DNA from: Ganoderma boninense
Taxonomy: Eukaryota > Basidiomycota > Agaricomycetes > Polyporales > Polyporaceae
DNA: 64,000 nucleotides
Direction: 5' to 3'
Assembly: GCA_002900995.3 (NCBI GenBank)
Contig: CM035309.1
Location: 372,001-436,000 of the forward strand
Shown here: piece by piece, positions 13,277-24,239 of the stretch
Layout of the letters: each line of letters starts with the position of its first letter
How positions within the stretch are numbered: the first letter of the stretch is position 1
Position numbers and translations under genes: made by a program
The notes under the pieces: model-generated
Seen by the model: the letters and a program-made list of their open reading frames with translations, nothing else
What the model was told of the DNA's origin: nothing
Databases searched by the model: none

Positions 13277-16091
13277 CTCGATGAGTAGATGGATCTGGAG
13301 GTGCAAAAGCGGTCGACTGTGGGTCTTGCTGACTCGGACAATCCATGGCTGGTTTTATACGAGGCAGCATTGCAGAGAGCGGAGCGAGGTACATGGCGGA
13401 AAATGCAGACTGGGAGCAAAGTCGCGGGCGCCTGGACCCAATTGTGAACGGGGTCGGTTGCGCGCTTGCCTTCCATATGCGGCAGGAGGGGCCTGCAGTT
13501 CTGGGCTCGTCTTTTTGTGTTGTGGGCTCACGCGCCGAGCCTCAGTGCGCGATCTATTGTCTTGTCCGTCTTCGAGAACTCTGCGCGACGGCCTGCAAGG
13601 CTCCTACACAAAAAGCACACAGACAGCGTGCATATGTCTGAGTCTTGTTGCACAAAAGCACGGGCCGCTCACTTTTTGTCTCGCTGCCCCGTTGGCAACC
13701 GTCTGCGTTCTCGAAACTCTTACCCCGCCCCACCCGTCGTTAATTAACTAGTCTCGAGGCTTGTTTTCCCATTGCAAACGCCTCCGGAACGGACTTTGCG
13801 AGCCCTATTCCCCATCCGTCATTTTCGCTGTGGGTTCCCCAATTCAGTCCTTGCAACGCCCATCCCCGGTCATTCCTGAAAATATTGCCAGGTTCTCAAG
13901 CCGTTCACCACACATTCAGACTCCGAGACGCCACATCCATGTCAGAACAACACGTTGTGCCCTGTTCTGCACTCGGGAAGTTCGACAAAGTTCCTCATCA
14001 CAGCCCAAACTTAGCCGGCGGCACGTTGCAGTGCCACTCATCCTCTCGACACGTCAATGCATCAAGCTCAGAATCTGGGCACTTCCCTGCAGCTGCTTCC
14101 TTGCCCTTCCTGAGTCGATCCCAAGTAAGCGGTTTGGGCAAACAAGACCCCAACCCGGTCTATTGTCATCACGTTTGACATCTGATCTCGAAGCCCAATC
14201 TCCAGGCAGTACATAGAGGTACGTACATGACTCTATTACCATCTTACCCCGCGCCCGCGAACTTTGAGCTAGCTTGAGTGCATCTATAGTTCTGTGGTCG
14301 GTGGCAATGTGTGGCACTGTCCACATCTTTCACCGCTTGCCAGCCTGCAACAAAGAATCCCTTCACGCCCCTACGTGGCGCCCCATCGTGCTCGCGATAT
14401 CAGTGGCATTCGCTGATGTGGTGGGGTACGGTACAGCCGACATTCATATTGCGCCCTGTGCCACTCAGGCAACGAGGTGCGTATTGCGTCTTGTTCCAAC
14501 AAACGACGATTGTCTCCTCATCACCATCTGACCAAGAACATCAGGACGGTTAGGCCACTCGTGGCGGGGGTGTGGCAAGCGTTCCTCGCCTCCGCCCACC
14601 TCGAGGCCCGCCACCCGTAAAGCTCGCATCGTTCTACTTAGACGGCGCCGTGCAAAGTTCGGCCGCGCGGCCCCCTCAAAGGATTCTTTGTCCCGCACTT
14701 CCCGACTCGGTAAGCTGCGCCCCGGTCTATCTGCGCAGTGGCACGCAGGCCCGGGCTCTTCGGGTGTGTGCTCCCAGTGCCTCGCAGTGGCGCATCAGTC
14801 CTTCTACGAGCCCCACCACGTTCCCCTCTCTCCCTGCATACGAGACAATCGAACCTTTGTCGCCCTGCTAACTTGCGACATCTGCTGTATCTACCGCGCG
14901 GACACCCTCGGCCTTCTGCTGTCGCAAAATCCGTTCCTCGCCACTATCAAGGAATGGAGGCACGTCGACCACGGCCACGCTGTGAACTTCGATCGTTGGC
15001 GGAACGCTAACAGTGCGCTCAACATGTTCGAATGCACATTCTAGGTTCTCCATGCGACGCACTGTGTGTGACACAGTGGTGCATCTGACCGAAACGGTCC
15101 TGTAAAACGGTCAGTGCCATCAATTCCAATGTGAATGGGCTTTGCTGAACGTCCAGGCTCAAGCTTTGCAGGGGTGGGCCGCTGACACTGGCCTAGTCAG
15201 CAGCGTGGTGCCGAACTGAGGCACTTACATACTTCGTCCTTGCAGTACCTAAGGCAGAAATCACGCTTCTCTGCTGGGAACCCGCGATTAGCCCGCGGGA
15301 ACAGGTGTCAGATAACCTGAACCTTCGACGTACAGTCTGACTGGAGTCTTGGCTTCTCTCGATTGTCCAATACCTCAAGCCGTTGGTTTGGAAAGGTACG
15401 TCTATCCCACTCTGTTACCTTTGGATCTGCGTTCCCTGGTGTTCGCTGGCGAGTAGGGTGTTGGATGTTAGGCACCCTCAGGCTCCTGAGAGCTTGTGAC
15501 ATTGGAGAACTTTCCAAGATGCTGCCGTGATTTCCGACTTCGCGCTATGATCTTCGCTCGGCGGTCGGTCTGAGCGCCGTTGCTCAAGCAGTCAGACGAT
15601 GTAAGAACATGAGAAACATGTACGTACCGGATCACTGCTTCGTCCGTTATGACATAAGGAGGTTCAAGATCCGGCCGCGTCCAAGCAGCTCACTACTGTA
15701 TTTTGCTTAATCATCGGGACGCTCTAGGCTGTCACACGGCGAGGTGCAGTCATTTTGACTTTAGCCGTTGTGAATAGAGTCTCAAGGCATGTTAGAAAGA
15801 GCTCCCCAACCCTTGCGGCCGAGGAGGGGATTGAAGGTGATTACATAAGGGGGACCGGATTTCCGTCTCGGAGATCTAGATAAAAATTACTAAAATTGCT
15901 AATTCCGGGGCAGAATATCGAGCAGGTCCGTCCTCGACTCGACACCGTTTGCATCTCTCTCTCGGACCATCTCCATCACCCGACCTCCTCTTTCATTCAC
16001 ATCCGCTCCCCTGCTAGATCCGTGCGGTAGCTTGTACGGCACTCAGTCGTCTCTGACAGATCTCTCTGGGATACGCGGCAGCGTCCTTAAA
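13277..16091. other. Long divergent intergenic region
   Basis: 2.8 kb between the MYND gene (-) and IDO (+). Many short, T/C-rich open frames occur but none has a family signature or convincing splice structure. Immediately before IDO (15,950-16,030) the sequence is CT-rich, as in fungal promoters. I see no repeats, tRNAs or transposon ends here. Confidence 0.5.
13353..13359 (-). promoter_or_regulatory. TATA box of the MYND gene
   Basis: On the minus strand this reads TATAAAA, 77 bp upstream of the MYND start codon, a normal distance for a fungal TATA element. Confidence 0.5.
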
Positions 16092-17652
16092 ATGCACAAC
16101 CTCCCCCCAAACCACTTCCTCAATCTCCAGAGGCCGGATGTGTTCGTGCCCACCATCGCGGGCACCCCCGACACTTCCACCCTTGCGGCGCATGATTTCG
16201 ACGTCGATACCCGCACCGGATTCATGCCTCCACAGCCTCCCCTCACCTGTCTTCCCGAACCTTGGTCACCTTGGGAGGCCGCACTACACGACGCAATTGT
16301 CCGTAGACTCCAGCTTGCGGAGCGGCCAGCGTTGTCGGACGAAGACGAGAAGGTGTCGGAAGACTGGCGCAATACCATCCGAGAGGTGAGCATCCCGTGC
16401 TTCCTGTGGGGTCATGTGAAGGCGATCGCGGACTGACCGACCCGCTTCGTCCCGAACGAACTGTGAACAGCTCCCGATACTCCCCACCGACGACCTCAAG
16501 TCCTCTGAACTCCTGCTTCGTCGTGCGCACCATGTCTTGGCGTGGATCATGCACTTTTACGTGCACACGACGCCGGCGGCGACCCGCGAAATCCATATAC
16601 CACCCCCGATTACGGTCCCCCTCCTCCAGGTGTGCGCCCAGCTCCAGCTGCCCCCCGTCCTGACCTACTCCGACGACGTGCTGTACAACTGGGCGTTCAA
16701 GACGCCCCCGGCGTCGAACGTCCTCTTCGACCCCAAGGCGGAGCTGCACAACCTCCGCTGCCTCACGCTCTTCACCGGCACGCGCGACGAGGAGGAGTTC
16801 TACCTGTCGTCGGCGCGCATCGAGCTGCGTGGCGTCGAGGCGCTGTCGCTCATGCGTGCGATCATGGACGAGGCGTTCGTCGGGGACGCGATCGCACGCA
16901 CCCGGATCACGAGCTACCTGCGGCTCCTCGCCGCCGTCGTCAACGAGATGCAGGCGCTGCTCGCGGCGGTCCGGGCGGACTGCGACCCGGACGTGTTCTA
17001 CCACGAGATCCGGCCGTGGTTCAAGGGCGCGGACTCGGACGTCACTGGCCGCAAGTGGGTGTTTGACGGGCTGGAGCTTGACCCTACACTCGAGGCGCCG
17101 ACGGAGCTCTCAGGGCCGAGTGCGGGGCAGAGCTCGCTCATCCACGCCCTCGACATCTTCCTGGGCGTCGACAAGTACTCGCACTCGCACTTCTCGCAGT
17201 TCCACACCCATGCCCGTAACAAGCCGTCCCCCTCGCCGGCTGAGGCTGAGGAAACCCCGGCGTGGACGGCTGCGTTCAGCTCGGCCCCGGCGGAGCCAAC
17301 GGTCCCCTTCCTGACGCGCATGCAGATGTACATGCCGCGCCACCACAGGGCGTTCCTCCGGCATCTGCAGGCGAGCCCGCGCCCCCTCCGTGAACTCGTC
17401 GAGCAGTCGGGGTGTGACGCACTGACCGAGGCGTACGACGGCGCCGTGACTGCTCTCAAGGAGTTCCGCGACGAGCACGTCCGTATCGTCGCGCTGTACA
17501 TTCTCATCCCGTCGCGTCACGCACACAGCGGGAAGGGGAAGGAGCAGGGAGAGGGGGCGCCGAAAGGCACCGGTGGGACAGACGCGTTCCAGTTCGTGAA
17601 GGGGGTGAGGGACCAGACGGCGGGTGCGCTTCTGCGTCGTCCGGTTCAATGA
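16092..17652 (+). CDS. BNA2: Indoleamine 2,3-dioxygenase
   Basis: Heme enzyme opening the indole ring of tryptophan to N-formylkynurenine, the first step of the kynurenine route to NAD; cytosolic. Two exons (16092-16385 and 16471-17652) join in phase to 491 residues, within the usual fungal range. The first ATG of the open frame is used; the codons before it contain no ATG. Family hallmarks are the conserved N-terminal PEPWSPWE, the central FTGTRDEEEFYL, SYLRLLAAVVNEM, the PWF motif, a small-residue loop LSGPSAGQSSLIHALDIFLG, MYMPRHHRAFL, and near the C-terminus EFRDEHVRIVALYILIP, whose His is the proximal heme ligand. A lysine/glycine-rich linker of about 25 residues sits just after that helix. 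Upstream is a 2.8-kb non-coding gap; TFIIF beta follows in the same direction. Confidence 0.95.
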
Positions 17653-18252
17653 TACCAATATCAGAAGGTGTAGGTTAGAAGGAGGATGCATCATTGACTT
17701 TGCTGTAGAGTTCAATGTCGCTTGTATAATTATTGAGCTACCGGTTGTAACATGTAAAGTATCGGAGAGTTTACTGACAAAAGATTCAATAATGCTTGAG
17801 AGAAGTCATACAGAGCGATATTCAGACCAAGGCTCATCAGGCTCTGCACTGGCACACAGTGCGCAAACAGCGGCAACGGTGACTTCGTGTGCTCCGCTTA
17901 ACGTAAGAGTAGTATGTATCGTTGATATTCAAGCACTATAGTTCGATGTCGCAGGCTGTACCACCGCTTTTATGGTCACCGTTCACAGTTTGAGCGGGGA
18001 GATTACTGCGAAAGGTGAAATGAACAAGTTCTTGGGAAGGGCCCGAACTTAAGACGGCTCGTAAGCTTAGTAATCCCGCGGTATTCGGACCGGCACTCGG
18101 GGCCGAGCAGGCGCTTACGTACGTTCTTGTCTCGGTGGCTGCGTCAAGCCAGCCCAGCTTGGCCACTGCTTCATCCCTCCTCCGCTATACCCACACCCTT
18201 CCCTCCTTCCCTCCGTTCCCTGTATCTCTATCTGTAACGCGTAAGCTTCAAA
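17653..18252. other. Intergenic region IDO-TFIIF beta
   Basis: 600 bp between genes on the same strand. It contains an AT-rich 3' flank of IDO and a CT-rich tract (about 18,170-18,235) leading into the TFIIF beta start. No other gene seen. Confidence 0.6.
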
Positions 18253-19412
18253 ATGGAAGACACGACCATGGTGGAGGAGGAGGACTCCAAGCAGTTCGAT
18301 TCCGTCAACGGGGGAAACGAGGAGGATAACCAACCTGACCCGGACGAACCCCTCATGATGGATGCAGGGAATGGGCGAGTTTGGCTCGTCAAGGTGCGCA
18401 TACAGCCCCTCCCTTCTTCCCCACACCGTGCAACCTCGCCGCCATGCAGATTCCCCGACACCTGATGGAGCGCTGGTCCGCCATCGACGAGGAGGGCATC
18501 CCCCTCGCCACGATCCGGGTGTACCCGCACGCGGAGTCGCAGTCGGGCAAGAAGCCGCGGATTATGCTCCTGCTGCCCGCGAACGTGGAGGCAGGCATCG
18601 AGGCGGAGGAGTACGAGATGGACATGGTCAACGACGACGTCGAGAACCAGATCGTCGTCGCTGAGCGGGAGAAGGAGCCCGACACGCAGTCGCGTGCACG
18701 CACGACGATCCTCACCGGCCGCGTCAAGCACGAGTGCAACCTCCGGCCGATGCTCACAGACAGGTATCGGCAGCGCCTCAAGATGCGCAACCTCTCCGCG
18801 AACCAGCCGAAGCGCCAGATCCGCATGATCGACGAGGCCCTGCCCGGGGGACGCGGCAGCATCAACATGCTCACGAGCGGCGCAGCGCAGCACCAGCCGT
18901 TCAGCCTGGTGGTGCGTCTTGTTCTCTGGTCGTCGTGTTCCGTTGTGCACATGACTGAGGGTACATGGGTGCCCGTCACCAGCGGCCAAAAGCAAAACCG
19001 CCAAAGGGCCAGTTCGAGCGCATGGCGCGTATGCCGCGCGACCAGCTGCTCGACGAGCTCTTCAAGGCCTTCCAGGAGCGCGAAAGGTGGTCCATCAAGG
19101 CCCTGCGCGAGCGCACGCAGCAGCCGGAGGCGTACCTCAAGGAGGTGCTCAGCGAGATCGCATTCCTCCACCGGAGCGGGGAGTTCAACGGGAACTGGGA
19201 GCTCATGGCGAATTACAAAGGCGAAGGGGTGCGTGTGGTTTTGGGTCTGTTTCGTCTGTTGCCTCACTGCGGCTTTGGCGCAGATCAAGGCCGAGGACGT
19301 CCCTGGTCCGAGTGGCGTCAAGGTCGAAGAAATCAAAATGGAGGGCGACGAAGACGATGACGACGATGATGATGATGACGACGACGACGACGACATGGAG
19401 GAGGTATCATGA
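18253..19412 (+). CDS. TFG2: Transcription initiation factor IIF, beta subunit (RAP30)
   Basis: Small subunit of TFIIF, which binds RNA polymerase II and brings it to the promoter; nuclear. Four exons (18253-18393, 18450-18911, 18983-19228, 19284-19412) join in phase to 325 residues. Exon 1 ends in WLVK and exon 2 starts IPRHLMERW, the conserved N-terminal dimerisation edge. The dimerisation barrel runs to the VKHECNLRPML motif. The winged-helix DNA-binding domain is ARMPRDQLLDELFKAF, WSIKALRERTQQPEAYLKEV, LSEIAFLH and NGNWELM. The C-terminal exon encodes a lysine-poor stretch followed by an Asp/Glu run coded by a GAC/GAT repeat, which suggests a length-variable acidic tail. It converges on the membrane-protein gene, whose stop lies 271 bp beyond this one. 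Confidence 0.95.
19346..19394 (+). repeat. GAY trinucleotide repeat coding the acidic tail of TFIIF beta
   Basis: Sixteen consecutive Asp/Glu codons, mostly GAC and GAT, near the end of the TFIIF beta reading frame. A coding microsatellite prone to length change. Confidence 0.85.
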
Positions 19413-19683
19413 ATGCCAGGAAATCCTTAACGGCTTGGCTACACTCATCACACGGACTGATTGTTCAGAGCACTATACAGGTTTTGTGTATTTTTATGAC
19501 ACACGCATCTTGCTACTCTATTTTATGCAAACTTCACTAATATTCACCTCTCAAGAGTTCCAAGTGCCCAAGTCTCTTCAGCTGATGTTTGCTTCCTCTA
19601 GCGTCCGAAGGTTTGGTGCGGATCCTGACGTATCTATTTGTTATGAAGCTATTCACGGATACATATATTCTACGCACAGCTAC

Positions 19684-21312
19684 TCATTGCTCTGGGAAGG
19701 CATCTAGATACCTTCGATGCGCAAGCTCGGCGTCGGCGTTCAACAGCCTGAACATCTCCTCCTCTCGTCTGTGCTGGTCCTCGTCCTCTGTCGTCTCTTG
19801 GTCATGTTCAGACTCGCGCTCCTTCTGCCTCTCCTTCTGCTTCTGCTCCTTCTGCTCCTCCTGCTTCTTCCCCTCCTTCCAGGATCTCCTTGACCGCAAC
19901 TTCTTTCCCATGGCACCCTTCCACCTGTTCCACAGCACCGTATCGTTCGGTATGAGGGCATTCAGGACCTTGGACGAATCTGGGAGGCGCATGTCGTCCT
20001 CTGGTAGGAGCGCGAGGCAGGCGAAGGTGGCCGTCGACGTCCATGTGGCAAACTCGAATTTCTGGATCCTTTCATCCGTCAGCTGCAAGATGCCCCGCAG
20101 GACCTCGGTCTGGATGTCCTCGCGATTGATGGAGGAAAGGTACGCATTGTACGCCCCCGAGGCGGCGAGCGTGCACACGAACATGATCTGCCCGAAAAGG
20201 GTGGCTTGGGGGATGAGGAGGAGCTGGGCGAGGAACTGGAGGATGAGGAGGAGCGAGGCGATCCCGATCCAGAAGCCATTCGGCTTTCCGCCCTTGGGTG
20301 CGTCGTAGTCTCCCTCTCGCCCGAGCTTCTGCTCTCCCTTCCCGATCAGAGGTGCGTCGCCCTCAGAGTCGCTGTCTCGCTCGCCGTTCGAATTTTCCCC
20401 ATTCTCCGCCGGAGGCCCACTCAACGCGGAAGACGTGCCGTGTGCGTCCTCGTCATACTGCAGGAAGAACCTGCCGCGTGTGATCGTGTTCACGGCGCGC
20501 TCCGAGCCGCGGATGACGACTATGTCGTTGCCCGCCCAGAGGATGCCGTCGCCTCGAGGCGCCGTCTGCGCGGAGTTGGGGTGCTTGAACGCGAGCTTCC
20601 CGGAGCCCAGGACGAAGCACGCGCAGCCGTTCGCGACCATGCCGATGAGTATGCATCCGAAGCTCCACCAGTCCGCGACGAGCGCGCTCCCCACACACGC
20701 GCCGATGCTCGTGCCGACGGGGAAGAGTGCAAGCAAGCCGTAGTGCTTGAGCGGGGTGCGTACCACGGAGTGCGCGTCCTCGACGCGGGGCGGGAGGGTA
20801 GGGTAGATGACGCTCTTGGGGCTGTCCCCGCCCAGGTGGCGGAGGTCGATGACGGTCACCGTCCCGGGCGTCGTCGCCCTCTGCCCCCTGCGAGGGACGT
20901 CCTTCTGCGGGCCCGCGCACGGCCTGCGCTTCGCCATGCGCGCGACCAGGTATCCGAGGTGGCTCGTGCGCTCGATGAGCGAGCCGGAGCGCGCGCCGAG
21001 GAACCTGGGCCCGTCCTTGCCGTCGAGCCCGAAGAGCTGCGCGGGGTCCGTCGTGTCCCCCGGGAAGAGCCCCCTGTAGACGCGCGAGTCCGCGAGCTGG
21101 CCGTACCGCCGCGCGATCTCGAGGCTTCCGGGCGAGTTGTAGAGCCCGCCGAGGCGGCGCCCGGCGAAGAATATCACGGTCGCCATGCCGTTCACGGCGA
21201 CGTCTGCCCCGAAGAAGCCTGCGACGCCGAGCGAGTTGAGCGAGAACTTCGCGTTGGCGAGCGGGTCGGGGACTGTGGCGTGAGGGTTGGGAGTGGACTC
21301 GACGGGAGCCAT
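19684..21312 (-). CDS. Fungal multi-pass membrane protein of unknown function
   Basis: Single-exon gene of 542 residues, the longest uninterrupted frame of the window. Hydrophobic stretches fit membrane segments: LGVAGFFGADVAVNGMATVI (about residues 28-47), the GLLALFPVGTSIGACVGSAL and FGCILIGMVANGCACFVLG pair (about 190-240), and LLLILQFLAQLLLIP with FGQIMFVCTLAASGAYNAYL (about 345-385). Between them lies a charged, disordered acidic loop (ENGENSNGERDSDSEGD). The C-terminus is a highly charged coiled-coil-like region (KKQEEQKEQKQKERQKERE). This architecture is shared by a widespread family of uncharacterised basidiomycete membrane proteins; I know no reaction for it. The opposite-strand 373-residue frame is its shadow. 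It is convergent with TFIIF beta and divergent from the DUF5648 gene. Confidence 0.85.
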   Translation of the reverse strand: MAPVESTPNPHATVPDPLANAKFSLNSLGVAGFFGADVAVNGMATVIFFAGRRLGGLYNSPGSLEIARRYGQLADSRVYRGLFPGDTTDPAQLFGLDGKDGPRFLGARSGSLIERTSHLGYLVARMAKRRPCAGPQKDVPRRGQRATTPGTVTVIDLRHLGGDSPKSVIYPTLPPRVEDAHSVVRTPLKHYGLLALFPVGTSIGACVGSALVADWWSFGCILIGMVANGCACFVLGSGKLAFKHPNSAQTAPRGDGILWAGNDIVVIRGSERAVNTITRGRFFLQYDEDAHGTSSALSGPPAENGENSNGERDSDSEGDAPLIGKGEQKLGREGDYDAPKGGKPNGFWIGIASLLLILQFLAQLLLIPQATLFGQIMFVCTLAASGAYNAYLSSINREDIQTEVLRGILQLTDERIQKFEFATWTSTATFACLALLPEDDMRLPDSSKVLNALIPNDTVLWNRWKGAMGKKLRSRRSWKEGKKQEEQKEQKQKERQKERESEHDQETTEDEDQHRREEEMFRLLNADAELAHRRYLDAFPEQ

Positions 21313-23367
21313 GATTGGGCGTGGTGAGGGTCGATTAGGGTTCTATCGAGTACGACGGAGAGATGGTGAACGGAGGTGTTTGTGGGGAGGCCGGCGTCTC
21401 TGGGTGGGCTTCAAGCTGGGCTTTAAGTGCATGGGATGGGCTCCTCTTGTCTTCCTCCGCGAATCTTCAACGAAGGCGTGGCAGGGGTGACTCTCCTGCT
21501 GGGCGATGTAGCATTCAAGGTTTGCGCACGTCTGCCTGCCGATGGAGAACCACATGAGAAGCTGCAGCCGCCGGCGTGGTGGCCGTCGCCACCGTCCAAG
21601 TGGGTGGATTTACTTCGTCTGCTCGTACACGCAGCATCATGCAGCACCCTCGATGTTCTGCCGCATAAGAGCCAGACTGCGAACCTCACATTGCGCCCAA
21701 CATGCTGGGCAGATGGGAGTGGCATTGTGGTCGAAGAAGTCTTCTTGCGCCTGCTATCGCGTCTTGGCATCGCTCCGCCGCCCAAATCACGTTAAGATGA
21801 GCGTCTTGCGACCATTACCAGTGCACGGGGTGTCAGCACAGGCTTAGGTCCTCAGAAGAGATGAAGAAGTGTATACAATGAACTTCCTAATATTCGCTCG
21901 TCTGATATTATGAGTATGAGGCTTTTGATCTATCGTCCTAGATGAATTGAGAAGAAGGATGGCTTCTATGTTGCTGCGAGGGTGCCAAGTACACCGCGGG
22001 TCCGGTGGTTCATGGACCCGGGTCAGCATCCTCACGGACGGGCGAGCCGACGACACGAGGTACCAGGGTGGGTCTCGCACACTTGCGTACTGACTCCCGC
22101 ATTGCGCTCGTAGCGCGGCTCCCTGTCGCACAACGTTTCGCTCACGCTGCGAAGACCTGCTGGCTGAGTAAGTGACCTCCCTCTGTTGCTGCGAGCGGAT
22201 CCAACTCCCAACTATTTCCATAACATATGCCTCCTGAATCTTGTTGGCGAATGGGAGGCACCGAAGATGGACCGTCTGCGTCTGAAAGGATGACATCGCA
22301 CATCATAGCGCGGGTGTATACGCCGGTATGTGGTGCTGATTTGAAGTGAAAGGCATCTGTCTTCGTACCACACGGAGTCATCCACTGGCTGATGGGTATG
22401 CCCAGGACTATCGTGCTTCAACCTGGTTAATAACAAAGCTACCTCAGGAGGTTATCCAGGCTTTGCGGGTAATCTCGACCCGGATCTCGAACGGCATCTT
22501 CACGCATGTCGTCAAAGAACCAGCAAACTCAGCACATTTTGGGGGCACTGGAAGGCCCATCGAGAGAACACATGCCTGGTAAGTTTCATTCTTTCTCCGT
22601 CCTTTCGAATTACCCGTCCTCCAAAGTCGCCCAGGCCACTCGTAATCTTTGTGTCTAGTCCAGAAGTAAGGAAGGGTGCAATCCGGCCGCCCCGGCCAAT
22701 CGCGCCTCCGAGGGTTTCGGCACTCTGTGATAGGTTGATCCGCAAATTCACGTATGATACTGACACTTCTCCTTTCAATCGACACGATCAGGCTGAGCAA
22801 TGGCCAATGAGTGGTTGCCCCAAGGTTGCCCTCAAGGAATCTTCGGGTCAGATCCTGCACAGCCACTGTAAGTATATTGAAGCCCTGAGCGCCTCCATAT
22901 CGGCGTGGAGGAGTCCCCCAAGCGCGTACCCATCTCGCACCGGACTAGTCTACTGCACCCGCCCTCGTCAATCGCTGGTGACCGGTGATCCGTCGAGCAA
23001 GGAGGTGAGTAATCCTAGAGGAACTGTACCGGCCGAGTCGATCTGAACAGAGTTATGCTTGACCTTCTCAGCTTCGAACCCAAGGATTGATGTCGCTATC
23101 AATACGCTCATGAATTCAGCTGCAGGCGTCCGCACTCAAGCTGATGGAACCCGGGCAAGTGTTCTAATTGCAGGAAATGTGACATAAAGCTTCCATTGAA
23201 CCAGACAGAGATCCATTCATTGGGACTTGCCGTGATTGCGGTGCATTCCTCCTGCCCATCCTCTCCGTAGAGGTCGGATTCGATCGCCGTCGACACGATA
23301 TAAATTCTGCTAGGGCTCACGGTACGTTCTGCAGCTCTCGCAGCCCACAACATCAGCCAAGTTCAGC
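21313..23367. other. Divergent intergenic region
   Basis: 2 kb between the membrane-protein gene (-) and the DUF5648 gene (+). Short frames on both strands lack family signatures. I see no transposon ends, tRNA or strong repeat. The right end holds the DUF5648 promoter. Confidence 0.5.
23299..23304 (+). promoter_or_regulatory. TATA box of the DUF5648 gene
   Basis: TATAAA 64 bp upstream of the start codon of the secreted-protein gene; position is typical for a strongly regulated fungal gene. Confidence 0.55.
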
Positions 23368-23976
23368 ATGAAGCTCTCCGTCGCAGCTATCTCCTTTGCC
23401 GCCTTCTTCACGCATGTCTCAGCTGCCCCGGCTACGAGCAATGCCCCACAGGTAAGCCTCGATCACGAATTTTCAGGGATCCCTGAATACCTGTTAACCA
23501 TCCGCCGCCAGCCTGCCACAGTGCCCAACTGTGGCTACCCCACCGTTGCGCTCCTCCGTGCATGGAGCCAGTCAGTGACCGACCACTTCTTCACCACCAA
23601 CACGACCGAGATGGACGCCTTCCTCGCCAACGGCTACACAGCCCAAGGCATCGCCGCGTACATCCTCCCCTCCGACACGCAGGCTCCCACCGCGGTGCCG
23701 CTCTTCCGCCTCTACAGCTCAAGGAGCGGCGACCACTACTACACCGCGAACGCGACCGACCGCGACGCCACGTTGAGCCGCGGCAACTACGTGAGCGACG
23801 GTATCGCGGGGTACGTATACCCGGACCAGGAGTGCGGGACGGTGCCGCTCTATCGGATCTACAACCACACCATCGGCGACAACTTCTTCACGACGGACCA
23901 GGCGGAGGTGTACGACTTCGTCGATCAGCTGGGGTACACCGACGTGGGCGTCACTGCGTATGTGAACCCCCAGTAG
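23368..23976 (+). CDS. Small secreted DUF5648 protein
   Basis: The protein starts with a clear signal peptide (MKLSVAAISFAAFFTHVSA, cut after SAA or APA). After an intron at 23452-23511 the mature part carries three repeats of a ~45-residue unit: a Leu/Tyr-R-x-Y/W strand, then DHFFTTNTTE, DHYYTANATD or DNFFTTDQAE, then GYTAQGIAAYI, GNYVSDGIAGYV or GYTDVGVTAYV. This matches DUF5648, an extracellular repeat domain common in agaricomycetes and in bacterial surface and peptidase proteins, whose ligand is unknown. N-glycosylation sequons (NTT, NAT, NHT) lie in the loops. The spliced length is about 182 residues. The 60-nt intron is in frame and stop-free, so its retention would give a 202-residue isoform. 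Confidence 0.9.
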   Translation: MKLSVAAISFAAFFTHVSAAPATSNAPQVSLDHEFSGIPEYLLTIRRQPATVPNCGYPTVALLRAWSQSVTDHFFTTNTTEMDAFLANGYTAQGIAAYILPSDTQAPTAVPLFRLYSSRSGDHYYTANATDRDATLSRGNYVSDGIAGYVYPDQECGTVPLYRIYNHTIGDNFFTTDQAEVYDFVDQLGYTDVGVTAYVNPQ

Positions 23977-24239
23977 GCGCGGCTCCCGTGAGTTTTTCTT
24001 GATGCCATGCGTCGAACCGTTAGACAAATGTACTTACCGTTCTCCCGTTAAGCCAACTTGACTGATCCACGGCCGCCAGGAGTTCCAAGGGTCTTCGTAG
24101 CTCGCACGGATGCTCCTCGTGTTGGCGATGCCCTCTATTTCCCCGGCAGTGCGTTCGTGTATAGCTTGAACTCTCGCACCTAATACAGAATTCTACCTGT
24201 GTACTGCCTGCAATCTCTTTCGGGACACGAGAGCGTGAA

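Noticed and set aside
9124..17652. Secondary-metabolite gene cluster
   Set aside because: An oxygenase, a transporter and IDO lie in one region, but no synthase, terpene cyclase or pathway regulator is present, and IDO is primary metabolism.
20206..21327. 373-residue plus-strand open frame
   Set aside because: Exact antisense of the single-exon membrane-protein gene in GC-rich DNA; arginine/alanine-rich composition without domains.
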